Shown: in pieces, positions 1 through 8,394 of the stretch
Numbering within the stretch: position 1 is the stretch's first letter
Layout: every line of letters begins with the position of its first letter
Source: Geobacter sp. AOG2
GTDB taxonomy: Bacteria; Desulfobacterota; Desulfuromonadia; Geobacterales; Pseudopelobacteraceae
Direction: 5' to 3'
Assembly (NCBI RefSeq): GCF_019972295.1
Contig: NZ_BLJA01000001.1
Span: 3,193,574 to 3,257,573, forward strand
DNA length: 64,000 nucleotides
Made by a program: the position numbers and the translations under genes
The notes under the pieces: model-generated
The model's input: only the letters and a program-made list of their open reading frames with translations
Databases searched by the model: none
What the model was told of the DNA's origin: nothing

Positions 1-102
1 GACATCACTGGGATACCCCAGGAAAAGTTCATCGTGCTGATCAACGAGCTGGAACGCGACAACATCGGTGTGGGCAGGCAGTCGCTTTCGGGCTGGGGAT
101 AG
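1..102 (+). CDS. C-terminal fragment of a probable tautomerase-family protein
   Basis: The frame is open from base 1 to a TAG at 100-102 and gives 33 residues; the start lies outside the window. The tail reads IPQEKFIVLINELERDN followed by IGVGRQ, which resembles the end of 4-oxalocrotonate tautomerase-like small enzymes (a P-x-E-K-F-x-V-L-I-x-E block and a GVG turn). The catalytic Pro1 region is not visible, so the family call rests on this short tail. It is unrelated in direction to the minus-strand lepB that follows 14 bases later. Confidence 0.5.
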   Translation, partial: DITGIPQEKFIVLINELERDNIGVGRQSLSGWG

Positions 103-116
103 GGAAATAGCTCCCT

Positions 117-776
117 CTAATTGATTAATTGCCCGATGCTCCCCCAGCGCACCCGCCATGAATTCTGGTCCCATGACCAGTATTTGATGATCGCCTCGCC
201 TCTGATGTCGCTCTCCTTGATAAAACCCCAGAAGCGGCTGTCATAGGAACGGTCCCGGTTGTCCCCCATCATGAAGTAGGAGTTGGCCGGAACCGTGACC
301 GGGCCGAAATTGTCCCGCGGGTTCACCTCTTTGGGGAAGACCTCCGGGTCCTTGTGGACTTCGTGAGGGTTCCGGTAGGGCACCCCGTTCACGTACACTT
401 GTTTGTCCCGCTCCTGGATTACGTCACCCGGTACGCCGATTACCCGCTTGATGAAATCCTTGGAGCGGTCTTCCGGGAATTGGAAGACTATCACGTCGCC
501 ACGTTTCGGGTTGCGGATCTTCAAAACCCGGAGGTGAGTGAAGGGTATCCTGGTCCCGTAGATGAACTTGTTCACCAGGAGATGGTCGCCGATGGCCAAG
601 GTATCCTCCATGGAACCGGACGGGATCTTGTAGGCCTGCACCACAAAGGTTCTGATGATGAGCGCCAGGATGATCGCCCAGAAGATCGATTCGCCATACT
701 CGCGGAATTTGGACTTTCCTCTAACACTATTCTGCTCCACGGGAGGGGTTTCAGTTGACTCTGTCATGTACGGCAT
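117..776 (-). CDS. lepB: Signal peptidase I
   Basis: Membrane-bound serine protease that removes signal peptides from exported preproteins at the outer face of the inner membrane. The 219-residue protein has one N-terminal membrane segment (about residues 30-48), then the catalytic serine box PSGSM with Ser55, and the general-base lysine in FIKRVIGVPGD (Lys110). The GDNRDRSYDSR box follows near the C-terminus. This is the usual order for the S26A family, and the length suits a short bacterial LepB. An ATG at 767 also sits well behind the AAGGA ribosome site, so the protein may start three residues later. It is the last of four minus-strand genes (uppP, radC, tag, lepB), separated from tag by about 170 bases. 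Confidence 0.96.
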   Translation of the reverse strand: MPYMTESTETPPVEQNSVRGKSKFREYGESIFWAIILALIIRTFVVQAYKIPSGSMEDTLAIGDHLLVNKFIYGTRIPFTHLRVLKIRNPKRGDVIVFQFPEDRSKDFIKRVIGVPGDVIQERDKQVYVNGVPYRNPHEVHKDPEVFPKEVNPRDNFGPVTVPANSYFMMGDNRDRSYDSRFWGFIKESDIRGEAIIKYWSWDQNSWRVRWGSIGQLIN

Positions 777-945
777 CCTTTCCTCTCAACGCTGACGCGC
801 CGACTCCCTGCAAAGAGAGATCAGCGTGCCCATCTATAAAGACGCACTAATGCGGAAAAAGGTTGCAGAAAAAAGGGATGCCGGAGTGGCTCCCTGCCCG
901 GCTACCGCGTTATCGCGCGGCGGTTTGCGTTGAGTAGCCGTGCTG
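777..945 (-). other. Intergenic stretch upstream of lepB
   Basis: 169 bases between tag and lepB. The lepB ribosome-binding purine run (GAGAGGAAAGG on the minus strand) lies just before the start. No convincing terminator, repeat or sigma-54 site was found, so the lepB promoter remains unplaced. Confidence 0.3.
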
Positions 946-1551
946 TCATGCCTCTTGTTCCAATTCCCGCCAGCGAAAACAATCTACAGTGTGGTCGTTG
1001 ACCATGCCGACCGCCTGCATGTGGGCGTAGCAGATGGTCGTACCGACAAAACGGAAACCGCGGCGCTTCAGGTCGCGGCTCAGGGCATCCGACACCGTCG
1101 TGCTGGCCGGGACATCTTGCATGCTCTTCCAGGTATTCCGGACCGGCCTACCGTCCACAAAACTCCATTGGTAGGCAGCAAACGAACCGAACTCCTCCTG
1201 AACCTTCAGGAAGGCGCGGGCATTGGTTATGGTCGATGCAACTTTAAGACGGTTGCGGATGATACCGGGGTTGGCCAGCAACTCAGTCGTTTTCCTTTCA
1301 TCAAAACAGGCCACCATCTCGGGGTCGAACCCTGCAAAGGCGGCGCGGTATGCTTCCCGTTTACGCAGGATGGTAATCCAGGAGAGCCCGGCCTGGGCGC
1401 CTTCCAGCGTCAGGAACTCGAACAACAGCCGGTCATCGTACACCGGCACGCCCCATTCCCGGTCGTGATAGGCCTGGTAGAGCGGGTCGCTGCCGACCCA
1501 GGCACAGCGGGTTATGGCATCAGACACAACATATTCGCGTGGCACGTTCAC
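946..1551 (-). CDS. tag: DNA-3-methyladenine glycosylase I
   Basis: Base-excision repair enzyme that removes 3-methyladenine from alkylated DNA. The 201-residue protein shows the Tag signature: an N-terminal CAWVGSDPLYQAYHDREWG block, the catalytic-region LTLEGAQAGLSW, and a C-terminal NDHTVDCF. The first and last blocks supply the Cys/His residues that bind zinc in this family. The first in-frame start is GTG at 1551; a second GTG at 1545 is better spaced from AAGGAG and may be the real start. It lies between radC and lepB in the same direction, about 55 bases after radC. Confidence 0.95.
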   Translation of the reverse strand: MNVPREYVVSDAITRCAWVGSDPLYQAYHDREWGVPVYDDRLLFEFLTLEGAQAGLSWITILRKREAYRAAFAGFDPEMVACFDERKTTELLANPGIIRNRLKVASTITNARAFLKVQEEFGSFAAYQWSFVDGRPVRNTWKSMQDVPASTTVSDALSRDLKRRGFRFVGTTICYAHMQAVGMVNDHTVDCFRWRELEQEA

Positions 1552-1606
1552 TCCTTCAGTCGTTTGAATTGTCCCATCATTCCGTCAGCCGTCTCCCTTG
1601 ACCGGC

Positions 1607-2296
1607 CTACAGTAACCCCCGTTCCACGAAACTCACATACTCGCCATCGCCGACGATGATATGATCAAGTACCTTGATTCCCATGAGGTCTCCGGCCTCA
1701 CGCAGACGGCGGGTAACGGCGATGTCTTCCCCGCTGGGGACAGGGTCACCGGTGGGATGGTTATGGACCAGTATCAGTGACGCCGCTGATTCCTTGACGG
1801 CAGGGCTGAATACCTCGCGTGGGTGGACGATGCTCTGGTTGAGGGATCCTTCCGAGATCTGAACGCGGCGGATGATGCGATTTTTGCCGTCCAGAAGCAG
1901 CACCAGGAAATATTCCTTACGGCTGTCGCGGAATTCATGGTGGAAGTAGTCGAAGACCTGTTGGGGCGAGGTGAAGCGGTCGAAACTCTCGAGCTTGCGG
2001 GCCTGAAAGCGCGAAGCCAGCGTGAAGGCAGCTTTGACGCCGGCCGCCTTGGCCAATCCCATACCTTTGATGGCGGTGATCTCGGTGATGTCGGCGCTAC
2101 CCAGTTCACGCAGGTTGCTGCCGAAGTGGCCGATCAGTTCGCGCCCCAGGTCGATGGCGCTCTGGCCGGTGGTCGGGTCGCCGCTTCTGACGATGAGGGC
2201 TAGAAGTTCGGCGTCGGTCAGGCCGGCCGCCCCTTGTTTGAGCATTTTTTCCCGAGGACGTTCATCCTGGGGCCACCCCTTGATCCCGCCACCCAT
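1607..2296 (-). CDS. radC: RadC family JAB1/MPN-domain protein
   Basis: 229 residues. The N-terminal part carries a helix-hairpin-helix-like segment (AIKGMGLAKAAGVKAAF). The C-terminal MPN domain holds the metalloprotease-like JAMM motif HNHPTGDPVPSGED. The family is named for DNA repair but its biochemical role is unsettled, so only the family call is firm. I chose the ATG at 2296 because AGGGGAGA stands just upstream; the reading frame stays open to 2347 without a better start. uppP ends 47 bases upstream and a small CCCCTC/GAGGGG hairpin (2324-2338) lies in that gap. Confidence 0.93.
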   Translation of the reverse strand: MGGGIKGWPQDERPREKMLKQGAAGLTDAELLALIVRSGDPTTGQSAIDLGRELIGHFGSNLRELGSADITEITAIKGMGLAKAAGVKAAFTLASRFQARKLESFDRFTSPQQVFDYFHHEFRDSRKEYFLVLLLDGKNRIIRRVQISEGSLNQSIVHPREVFSPAVKESAASLILVHNHPTGDPVPSGEDIAVTRRLREAGDLMGIKVLDHIIVGDGEYVSFVERGLL

Positions 2297-2343
2297 GAAG
2301 TCTCCCCTTTTTTTCTGTAGTTCCCCCTCTTGGAGGGGAGGGT

Positions 2344-3156
2344 TCATTGCGCCATTATGAGGGAAATCACTGCACCGCCAGCCAGGAGGCGGTACCAGAC
2401 AAATAGTGCGAGACTTTTTTTATGGACCATGCGTAGCAGGAAGGCCACGCTGATGTAGCCGGTAACCGCCGAAACACCGATACCGACCAGCATGGGGAGG
2501 CCTTCACCGGCAGGGATGCCGTGTTTTGCGACGTGCAGCGTCTTGAGGAGAGCCGCTCCGGCTACTATGGGTAGTGAGAGCAAAAAGGAGAAGCGGGCCG
2601 CGCTCTCACGGGTAAAGCCCAACATCAGGCCGGCGGTGATGGTGATTCCCGAACGTGAGACGCCGGGGAGCAGCGCCAGGCATTGGAACAGGCCGATTGA
2701 AAGGGCATTGCCGGTTTTGACATCCCCCAGACCGTATCGTTTGCGACCCCAGTGGTCGGCAAGACCCAGGATGATGCCGAACACGATCAGGAAGATGGCG
2801 ATCAGCAAGGGGCTCTCCCGGAAAACATCCTCCACCGTTTGTTCGAAAAGCTTTCCGACGATACCTGCCGGTACCGTGGCGGCCAGGATGAGAAACGGTA
2901 GCCGTTTGGCCGAAGAGTCCAGTGATCGCGTCGCCAGTGCATCGACTGCACCTAGCACCAGTTGGATAATATCTCGGCGGAAGTAGGCCGCCAGAGCGAT
3001 CAGTGTGCCGAGATGCAGGGCCACATCGAAGGTCAGGCCCGATTCGGGCCATTTCAGAAACCAGGGGATCAGGATCAGGTGGGCGGAACTGCTGATGGGA
3101 AGAACTTCGGAAAATCCCTGCAAGGCACCGAGCACAACTGCATGAACCATATTCAT
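2344..3156 (-). CDS. uppP: Undecaprenyl-diphosphatase UppP (BacA family)
   Basis: Integral membrane phosphatase that recycles undecaprenyl diphosphate to the monophosphate lipid carrier used for peptidoglycan and other envelope polymers. The 270-residue protein is hydrophobic with about eight membrane spans and has both family motifs: SEVLPISSSAHLIL near the N-terminus and LLPGVSRSGITI in the middle. The ATG at 3156 follows AAAGGG; the longer open frame to 3246 adds a non-hydrophobic leader not seen in the family. radC follows in the same direction. A PHO-box-like sequence at 3274-3291 points toward this gene. Confidence 0.95.
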   Translation of the reverse strand: MNMVHAVVLGALQGFSEVLPISSSAHLILIPWFLKWPESGLTFDVALHLGTLIALAAYFRRDIIQLVLGAVDALATRSLDSSAKRLPFLILAATVPAGIVGKLFEQTVEDVFRESPLLIAIFLIVFGIILGLADHWGRKRYGLGDVKTGNALSIGLFQCLALLPGVSRSGITITAGLMLGFTRESAARFSFLLSLPIVAGAALLKTLHVAKHGIPAGEGLPMLVGIGVSAVTGYISVAFLLRMVHKKSLALFVWYRLLAGGAVISLIMAQ

Positions 3157-3273
3157 GAAGATCCCTTTCTGGCGGGAGGCAGGAGCCACAGCTTGTTTCC
3201 TGACTCCTAGTGAATTCAAGATACTGCAAGACCGGTTCAAAGGCAACCGCCTAAACAGTTGTGTGGCAGCAAG

Positions 3274-3291
3274 GTTACAGTCTTATGACAT
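3274..3291 (-). promoter_or_regulatory. PHO-box-like sequence between uppP and the phosphate transport genes
   Basis: Read on the minus strand the 18 bases are ATGTCATAAGACTGTAAC. This matches the enteric PhoB consensus CTGTCATAWAWCTGTCAY at 15 of 18 positions, with two TGT repeats 11 bases apart. It lies in the divergent gap between uppP (minus) and the DUF47-pit pair (plus). The orientation favours uppP, but the neighbours favour phosphate control of pit. No good -10 box is visible at the expected distance on the minus strand. Confidence 0.4.
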
Positions 3292-3376
3292 TTCTGTGGG
3301 AAGTCTGCGAAAAGTGTGGTATCAATGATAGGTTTTTTACCTTACTCGCAACGGTGCTACAAGGACGGGAGGCGGC

Positions 3377-3997
3377 ATGTTCGGATTGATCCCCAAGGAA
3401 GAGAAGTTCTTCCAGCTTTTTAAACAGATGACGGAGAACACTATAGAAGGCGCCAAGGCCCTCAAGGATATGCTCGACAATTTTGACGATCCTGCCACCA
3501 GCCAGCGCAGAATCAAGGATATCGAGCATAACGGCGACTCGCTCACCCACGAGATTATCCAGAAACTGAACAAAACCTTTGTTACCCCGTTCGACAGGGA
3601 GGATATCTATGCCCTGTCCGGCGCCCTGGACGACATCCTCGACCTGATCGACGCATCGGCCCAGCGGATCATCATGTATAATGTTGAGACCATACCCCAC
3701 GAGGCCAAGTCCCTTGGCTTCATCATCCTCCAGTCTTGTCAGGCCGTGGACAAAGCGGTCGCCATGCTTGGTAAACAGTCAAACGACCATATCTTCGAGG
3801 CGTGCGTTGATATCAACGCCTTGGAGAACGAGGCTGACCGGGTTTCCCGCGAGGCCATCAGCCGTTTGTTTGACGAGGAGAAGGATCCGATCCAATTGAT
3901 CAAATGGAAGGAAATTTTCGAAACGCTGGAAAAGGCCACCGATAAGTGCGAAGACGCCGCCAATATCCTTGAGAGCGTGGTGGTGAAAAATGCTTGA
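3377..3997 (+). CDS. DUF47 / PhoU-like accessory protein of the Pit phosphate transporter
   Basis: 206 residues, all helical by appearance, with no membrane segment. The start MFGLIPKEEKFFQLF and the repeated amphipathic helices are typical of the DUF47 (YkaA/TIGR00153) family, a PhoU-like group almost always encoded next to Pit transporters and thought to regulate them. GGGAGG precedes the ATG. The stop overlaps the pit start by eight bases, so the two are translationally coupled, which supports a shared role in phosphate uptake. Confidence 0.92.
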   Translation: MFGLIPKEEKFFQLFKQMTENTIEGAKALKDMLDNFDDPATSQRRIKDIEHNGDSLTHEIIQKLNKTFVTPFDREDIYALSGALDDILDLIDASAQRIIMYNVETIPHEAKSLGFIILQSCQAVDKAVAMLGKQSNDHIFEACVDINALENEADRVSREAISRLFDEEKDPIQLIKWKEIFETLEKATDKCEDAANILESVVVKNA

Positions 3998-4991
3998 TCC
4001 GGTCCTGGTGATGCTCTGCCTGGTCATCGTGGCGGCACTTCTGTTCGACTACATCAACGGCTTTCACGATACGGCCAATGCCATCGCAACCTGCGTTTCG
4101 ACCCGGGCGCTTTCTGTAAAGGCGGCCATCTGCATGGCCGCAATACTCAACTTCGCCGGTGCCATGATCTCCACCAAGGTGGCCTCCACCATCGGCAAGG
4201 GGATTGTGGACAGCGCCAACATCACCCAGATGGTTGTCCTGGCCGGTATCGCCGGCGCGATCATCTGGAACCTGATTACTTGGTATTACGGGCTCCCCTC
4301 CTCCTCATCCCATGCCATCATCGGTGGTCTCATGGGGTCGGTGTACGCCCATGCCGGCCTCGGCGCGCTCAAGTGGGACGGGCTGGAAAAGATCGTTCTC
4401 GCCCTCCTGATTTCACCCGTGCTGGGAACAATCGTTGGATTCATCTTCATGTTGTTCCTCTACCGCGTGTTTCGCAACAGCGCCCCCAGCGGGCTCAACA
4501 AGCATTTCCGCCGTTTGCAGGTCCTTTCGGCTGCCTTCATGGCCTTTTCCCACGGAACGGCTGATGCCCAGAAATCCATGGGAGTCATCACCATGGCGCT
4601 GGTCAGTTATGGTTTTCTGAAGACATTTGTGGTTCCGTGGGAGGTGATGGTGGCCTGCGCCACTGCCATGGCCTGTGGGACGGCCGTCGGCGGCTGGCGC
4701 ATCATCAAGACCGTGGGGCGTGATTTCGTCAAGCTCCAGCCGGTGCACGGCTTTTGCGTGGAGACCGCTTCGGCCGGGGTCATCCTGGGGGCATCGGCCC
4801 TAGGCATGCCCACCAGCACGACCCATGTCATCACATCGACAATTCTAGGTGTGGGGCTCTCCAAACGGCTCACGGCGGTCAACTGGAAGGTGGCCCAGCG
4901 TATTGTGCTGGCCTGGGTACTGACCATCCCCGCTTCGGGGTTGGTGGCCTATCTGACCTATCAGGTGCTGAATCCACTGCTCGGCAGGTAG
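3990..4991 (+). CDS. pit: Low-affinity inorganic phosphate transporter, Pit family
   Basis: Proton-coupled phosphate (metal-phosphate) symporter of the inner membrane. The 333-residue protein has about ten membrane spans and the two inverted PiT signatures: DYINGFHDTANAIAT near residue 20, and the C-terminal counterpart FSHGTADAQKSMGVI (about residue 185). GMPTSTTHVI follows later. It overlaps the DUF47 gene by eight bases. The transcript probably ends at the hairpin at 5026-5050. Confidence 0.95.
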   Translation: MLDPVLVMLCLVIVAALLFDYINGFHDTANAIATCVSTRALSVKAAICMAAILNFAGAMISTKVASTIGKGIVDSANITQMVVLAGIAGAIIWNLITWYYGLPSSSSHAIIGGLMGSVYAHAGLGALKWDGLEKIVLALLISPVLGTIVGFIFMLFLYRVFRNSAPSGLNKHFRRLQVLSAAFMAFSHGTADAQKSMGVITMALVSYGFLKTFVVPWEVMVACATAMACGTAVGGWRIIKTVGRDFVKLQPVHGFCVETASAGVILGASALGMPTSTTHVITSTILGVGLSKRLTAVNWKVAQRIVLAWVLTIPASGLVAYLTYQVLNPLLGR

Positions 4992-5025
4992 GGGCTATTT
5001 CCAAAGACGTATTGCCGCGTACAAA

Positions 5026-5050
5026 AAAGGCGGGCTTCCTGCCCGCCTTT
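5026..5050. terminator. Bidirectional rho-independent terminator between pit and the DUF2062 gene
   Basis: AAAGGCGGGC, loop TTCCT, GCCCGCCTTT: a 10-bp perfect stem flanked by an A run before and a T run after. It lies 35 bases after pit and 12 bases after the end of the convergent DUF2062 gene, so it can serve both. Confidence 0.9.
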
Positions 5051-5061
5051 AATTAGTTTTA

Positions 5062-5544
5062 TTACTCCAGATCCTCTCCAACTTCTTCCATCTCCCGTGT
5101 TATTTCTGCCATTGAGGCATCTCTCCGCCTGAATACGACCACCAGCCAGTAACAGGTGAAATAGGCGGCTACCGCCGCTACAAACCCGAGGATTGAACTT
5201 CCCAACAGCAGAGATTTGGCATAGGGTTTGAGGTGCTGCCATTCCAGCCCCTTGAGTGCCAGTTCATTAACAGGCTTTCCCCGTAGGAATCGGCCGAGCT
5301 TGTAGCTACACGCCAGGGTCGGCACCACGGTCAACGGGGTATTGATCCAGGCGCCGCTGATGCAGGTAAGCTTGTTGAGACGAAAAACGAAGGCTAATGC
5401 GATGGCCAGAGGGGTGTGGAGACCGAAGAAGGGGGTGAAGCTGATGAAGACGCCGACGGCAAAGCCGGCCGCAATGTGGGCGGGATGGCTATCCAGCGAC
5501 AGGATGGCCTTGAACCGCTGTATGAATTTTTCCTTATTGAACAT
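5062..5544 (-). CDS. DUF2062 domain membrane protein
   Basis: 160 residues with two to three hydrophobic segments. It contains the DUF2062 block VGVFISFTPFFGLHTPLAIALAF in two overlapping parts and GAWINTPLTVVPT. Members are inner-membrane proteins of unknown function, sometimes fused to glycosyltransferases. I place the start at the ATG at 5544 because GGAGAGAG precedes it; the frame is open to 5607. It shares the terminator at 5026-5050 with pit and is divergent from the SulP gene. Confidence 0.85.
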   Translation of the reverse strand: MFNKEKFIQRFKAILSLDSHPAHIAAGFAVGVFISFTPFFGLHTPLAIALAFVFRLNKLTCISGAWINTPLTVVPTLACSYKLGRFLRGKPVNELALKGLEWQHLKPYAKSLLLGSSILGFVAAVAAYFTCYWLVVVFRRRDASMAEITREMEEVGEDLE

Positions 5545-5639
5545 TCTCTCTCCAGATACGACTAACTCTAAAGCCTGCCTGCCGATCTTGTCAACTTTTC
5601 CGGTCATGTCGAACCAAAATAGTTGACATTTGACGTTTT

Positions 5640-5656
5640 ATCGTACTAGTACCGAT
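5640..5656. promoter_or_regulatory. Near-perfect palindrome ATCGTACTAGTACCGAT between DUF2062 gene and sulP
   Basis: The core GTACTAGTAC is a perfect 10-bp palindrome with partly matching flanks. TTGACA (5623-5628) lies just before it on the plus strand, but the matching -10 box is poor. It could be an operator for either divergent gene; no regulator gene is adjacent. Confidence 0.3.
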
Positions 5657-5783
5657 AGTATATTAAACATATTACAGCGGCTTTAACCTCCTGGTTGGAG
5701 ATCGGTGTCCCCTCGCGCTGAGACAGTAGCCGTGTCCCCCATTTTCATTGTAGAATCGGGAAAGGAATGGTTAGAAAGACATT

Positions 5784-7511
5784 ATGAAGCAAGCGAAGCA
5801 GAGCAAGCTGACAAAGTGGCTGCCCAAGTCTGTTCAGGTGCTTAAGGGCTATACACGGGCCGACCTCGCTGCCGACACAACCAGTGGGATCACGGTCGGC
5901 CTGGTAGCCCTGCCGCTGGCCATGGCCTTCGGCATCTCCTCCGGCGTCACGCCCCAGGCCGGCATTTACACGGCAGTCATCGCCGGTTTCCTGATCTCGG
6001 CACTGGGGGGCTCCCGGACACAGATCGGCGGCCCGACCGGGGCGTTCGTGGTAGTGATAGCTGCCATTATCGCCAAGCACGGTCTTTCCGGCCTGCTGAC
6101 GGTCACCATGATGGCTGGTGTCATCCTGGTGTTTCTGGGGCTAACCGGCCTGGGCAGTGCGGTCAAATTCATCCCCCGGCCGGTTGTGATCGGCTTTACC
6201 AACGGCATTGCCATTCTGATTGCCTCCACCCAGTTCAAGGATTTCCTGGGACTGCGGGTTGACGCCAAGGTGCCCAGCGAGTTCATCGAGCGGATGCGTT
6301 TCATTGCCGTGAATCTGAACAAGGCCGATTTGACCGCCATTGTGCTGGCCCTTGCGTCGCTGGCCGTGATCCTGATTGTGCCCCGTTTCACACGCCGCAT
6401 ACCCGGCTCGATAGTCGCCCTGTTGGCGGCCACAGCCTGTGTTGCCCTGTTGGGTATCCCAGTAGAAACCATCGGCAGCAAATTCGGCGGTATCCCCACC
6501 GGGCTGCCCCGCATGCAGATCCCTGAATTTCATCGCGAACTGATCCTGCCTCTGCTCCCATCAGCTCTGACCGTAGCGTTGTTGGCAGCCATCGAGAGCC
6601 TGCTTTCAGCGGTGGTGGCCGACTCCATGAGCGGCGACCGCCACAACTCCAATGTGGAACTGGTGGCCCAAGGGGTGGCCAACCTGACGGTTCCCCTGTT
6701 CGGCGGCATCCCGGTAACCGGCGCCATTGCCCGTACTGCCACCAACATCCGCTCCGGAGCGCGCTCCCCCATTTCAGGCATCATCCATGCTCTGACCCTG
6801 CTCTGCATCATCCTGTTTGCCGCGCCGTTGGCCAGATTCATCCCGCTCGGAACCCTGGCCGCAGTGCTCTTCGTGGTGTCCTACAACATGGGCGAGTGGC
6901 GAGAGATACCGATGATCCTGCGCCTCAACCGGAAAGAGATCTCCGTCTGGCTGATTACCTTCATCCTGACCGTGGTGGCCGATCTGACCATTGCCGTGGA
7001 GGTCGGCATGACCCTGGCGGCGCTCCTGTATATCTACCAGGTCTCGCGTACCACCGTGGTGGCGCCCCTGACGGCCGAGGCTATTGAGAAGGCCAAGGCC
7101 CACATCGTACAGGATCACAGTATCCCTCATTACGTCAGCATGTTCCACGTACAGGGGCCGCTTCTTTTCGGCGCTGCCGAGAAACTGTCCCGCATGGCCA
7201 ATTCAGTGGACCGTCTACAACCGGTCGTCATCCTGCGCTTACGCTACATGACCGCCATTGACGCCACCGGTTTGTACGCTATCGAGCAGTTCCACGAAAA
7301 GCTCCATGAATCGGGCAGAACGCTTATCCTGTGCGGTACGCGGGGCCAGCCCAAGAGACTGATCTACACCTCTAACCTGCCCAGACTGCTGGGTGCGCGT
7401 AATATACTGCCCAATATCCGCTCAGCTTTGCACCGGGCCGAGGATATCCACGAACAGTTCGGCGGGATCGGCGATGAAGCGGCCGCCGGGCTGGCGGAAG
7501 CCCCGGTATAG
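5784..7511 (+). CDS. SulP/SLC26 family inorganic anion transporter with STAS domain
   Basis: Inner-membrane anion transporter or channel of the SulP family; substrates include sulfate, bicarbonate or dicarboxylates and cannot be told apart here. The 575-residue protein has the typical N-terminal GITVGLVALPLAMAFGISSG block, about 12-14 membrane spans, and a cytoplasmic STAS domain from about residue 440. In that domain the usual phosphorylatable serine position reads TAIDATGLYAIEQF. No carbonic anhydrase or sulfate-assimilation gene is adjacent. The start ATG is preceded by only a weak AAGG-like site. A terminator follows at 7544-7577. Confidence 0.92.
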   Translation: MKQAKQSKLTKWLPKSVQVLKGYTRADLAADTTSGITVGLVALPLAMAFGISSGVTPQAGIYTAVIAGFLISALGGSRTQIGGPTGAFVVVIAAIIAKHGLSGLLTVTMMAGVILVFLGLTGLGSAVKFIPRPVVIGFTNGIAILIASTQFKDFLGLRVDAKVPSEFIERMRFIAVNLNKADLTAIVLALASLAVILIVPRFTRRIPGSIVALLAATACVALLGIPVETIGSKFGGIPTGLPRMQIPEFHRELILPLLPSALTVALLAAIESLLSAVVADSMSGDRHNSNVELVAQGVANLTVPLFGGIPVTGAIARTATNIRSGARSPISGIIHALTLLCIILFAAPLARFIPLGTLAAVLFVVSYNMGEWREIPMILRLNRKEISVWLITFILTVVADLTIAVEVGMTLAALLYIYQVSRTTVVAPLTAEAIEKAKAHIVQDHSIPHYVSMFHVQGPLLFGAAEKLSRMANSVDRLQPVVILRLRYMTAIDATGLYAIEQFHEKLHESGRTLILCGTRGQPKRLIYTSNLPRLLGARNILPNIRSALHRAEDIHEQFGGIGDEAAAGLAEAPV

Positions 7512-7543
7512 CGGCTGACCGTATTCAAAGGTAACAAAAGGTC

Positions 7544-7577
7544 AAAAGGCCGGCCCTCAATAGAGAGTCGGCCTTTT
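7544..7577. terminator. Terminator shared by sulP and the tusA-like gene
   Basis: AAAAGGCCG and CGGCCTTTT form a nine-base-pair stem around a 16-base loop, with T runs in both directions. It lies 33 bases after the sulP stop and 24 bases beyond the end of the convergent TusA-like gene. Confidence 0.8.
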
Positions 7578-7600
7578 GCGTGTGAAGGGTGTTAGGGGGA

Positions 7601-7825
7601 TCAGAACTTTATCTGAACCCGTTTTTTGCCGCCCCCTTCGTCCTTGACCCAGAGGAGGGTTTTTTTCGAGCGGGCGCACCATTCGCGGACATCGCTTTCA
7701 AATGTGGAACAGTCGGCGACGACTTCCAGGATATCGCCTGGTTTCATCTTAGTCGCCAGAATGCTGACCTTGAGGGTCGGCTGCGGGCATTTCATACCCA
7801 GGCAGTCAAGTGTTTGTGTAGCCAT
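7601..7825 (-). CDS. TusA/SirA/YeeD family sulfur-carrier-like protein
   Basis: Small cytoplasmic protein of 74 residues with the family signature CLGMKCPQPTLKV, where the first or second cysteine carries a persulfide. The rest has the usual alpha/beta pattern ending GGKKRVQIKF. Members transfer sulfur in tRNA thiolation, molybdenum cofactor or dissimilatory sulfur pathways; the specific role is not shown. The start ATG at 7825 follows a strong GGGAGG. It lies about 100 bases after mvhD in the same direction and could be the last gene of the hydrogenase transcript or separately expressed. Confidence 0.9.
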   Translation of the reverse strand: MATQTLDCLGMKCPQPTLKVSILATKMKPGDILEVVADCSTFESDVREWCARSKKTLLWVKDEGGGKKRVQIKF

Positions 7826-7923
7826 TGTTAACCTCCCTATGTGTGGTGTGATACCAAACCCCATTCAAGCGGGATATGCGGATTCGTCTGCGGGGTGGCT
7901 CGTGCTGCAACCTTTTTCTTTTC

Positions 7924-8394
7924 TTATCGTTCTGAATCAGTGCCGGCCAGCGCGCGAATGGAAGCTACGAAGTCGTTTGTCACCTGGGAAAACTTCTCTG
8001 CCTCCGCCGCGGAAACATAATCAAAATAGAAGCGCGCCGGATTAACCCCAAGCTGTGGCATCATACGCTCGAGAAGTTCGGCCCGGCAGAAGGCCCGCAG
8101 GTTACCCTCCTTGTAATGGCAGTCGCCCGGATGGCATGCAAGTACCATCACCCCGTCAGCGCCTTTCTGGAATGTCTCCAGGATCAGGGTCGGTTCGACC
8201 CGGCCGGAACACATGACGCGCACGACCGACAGCTCAGCGGGAACGGGAAGCTGGTTCATGCCGGTCTTGTCCGCTCCTGCATAGGAACACCAGTTGCAAA
8301 GAAATGCCACAATCCTGACCTCGGTCGGTGCACCGGCACTCATAACTTCTGCGGCAGGGTATGGCGCTCTGTCCGGCATGGTTTGGCAACTCAT
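7924..8394 (-). CDS. mvhD: F420-non-reducing (methyl-viologen-reducing) hydrogenase delta subunit
   Basis: 156-residue iron-sulfur protein of the MvhD/FlpD family that passes electrons between the hydrogenase MvhAG and HdrA. The cysteines of the 2Fe-2S site are seen in VAFLCNWCSYAGAD and RVMCSGRVEP, then in VLACHPGDCHYKEGN. It overlaps the end of hdrA by four bases (ATGA), so the two are translationally coupled. It is the most distal hydrogenase gene in the operon. Confidence 0.94.
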   Translation of the reverse strand: MSCQTMPDRAPYPAAEVMSAGAPTEVRIVAFLCNWCSYAGADKTGMNQLPVPAELSVVRVMCSGRVEPTLILETFQKGADGVMVLACHPGDCHYKEGNLRAFCRAELLERMMPQLGVNPARFYFDYVSAAEAEKFSQVTNDFVASIRALAGTDSER

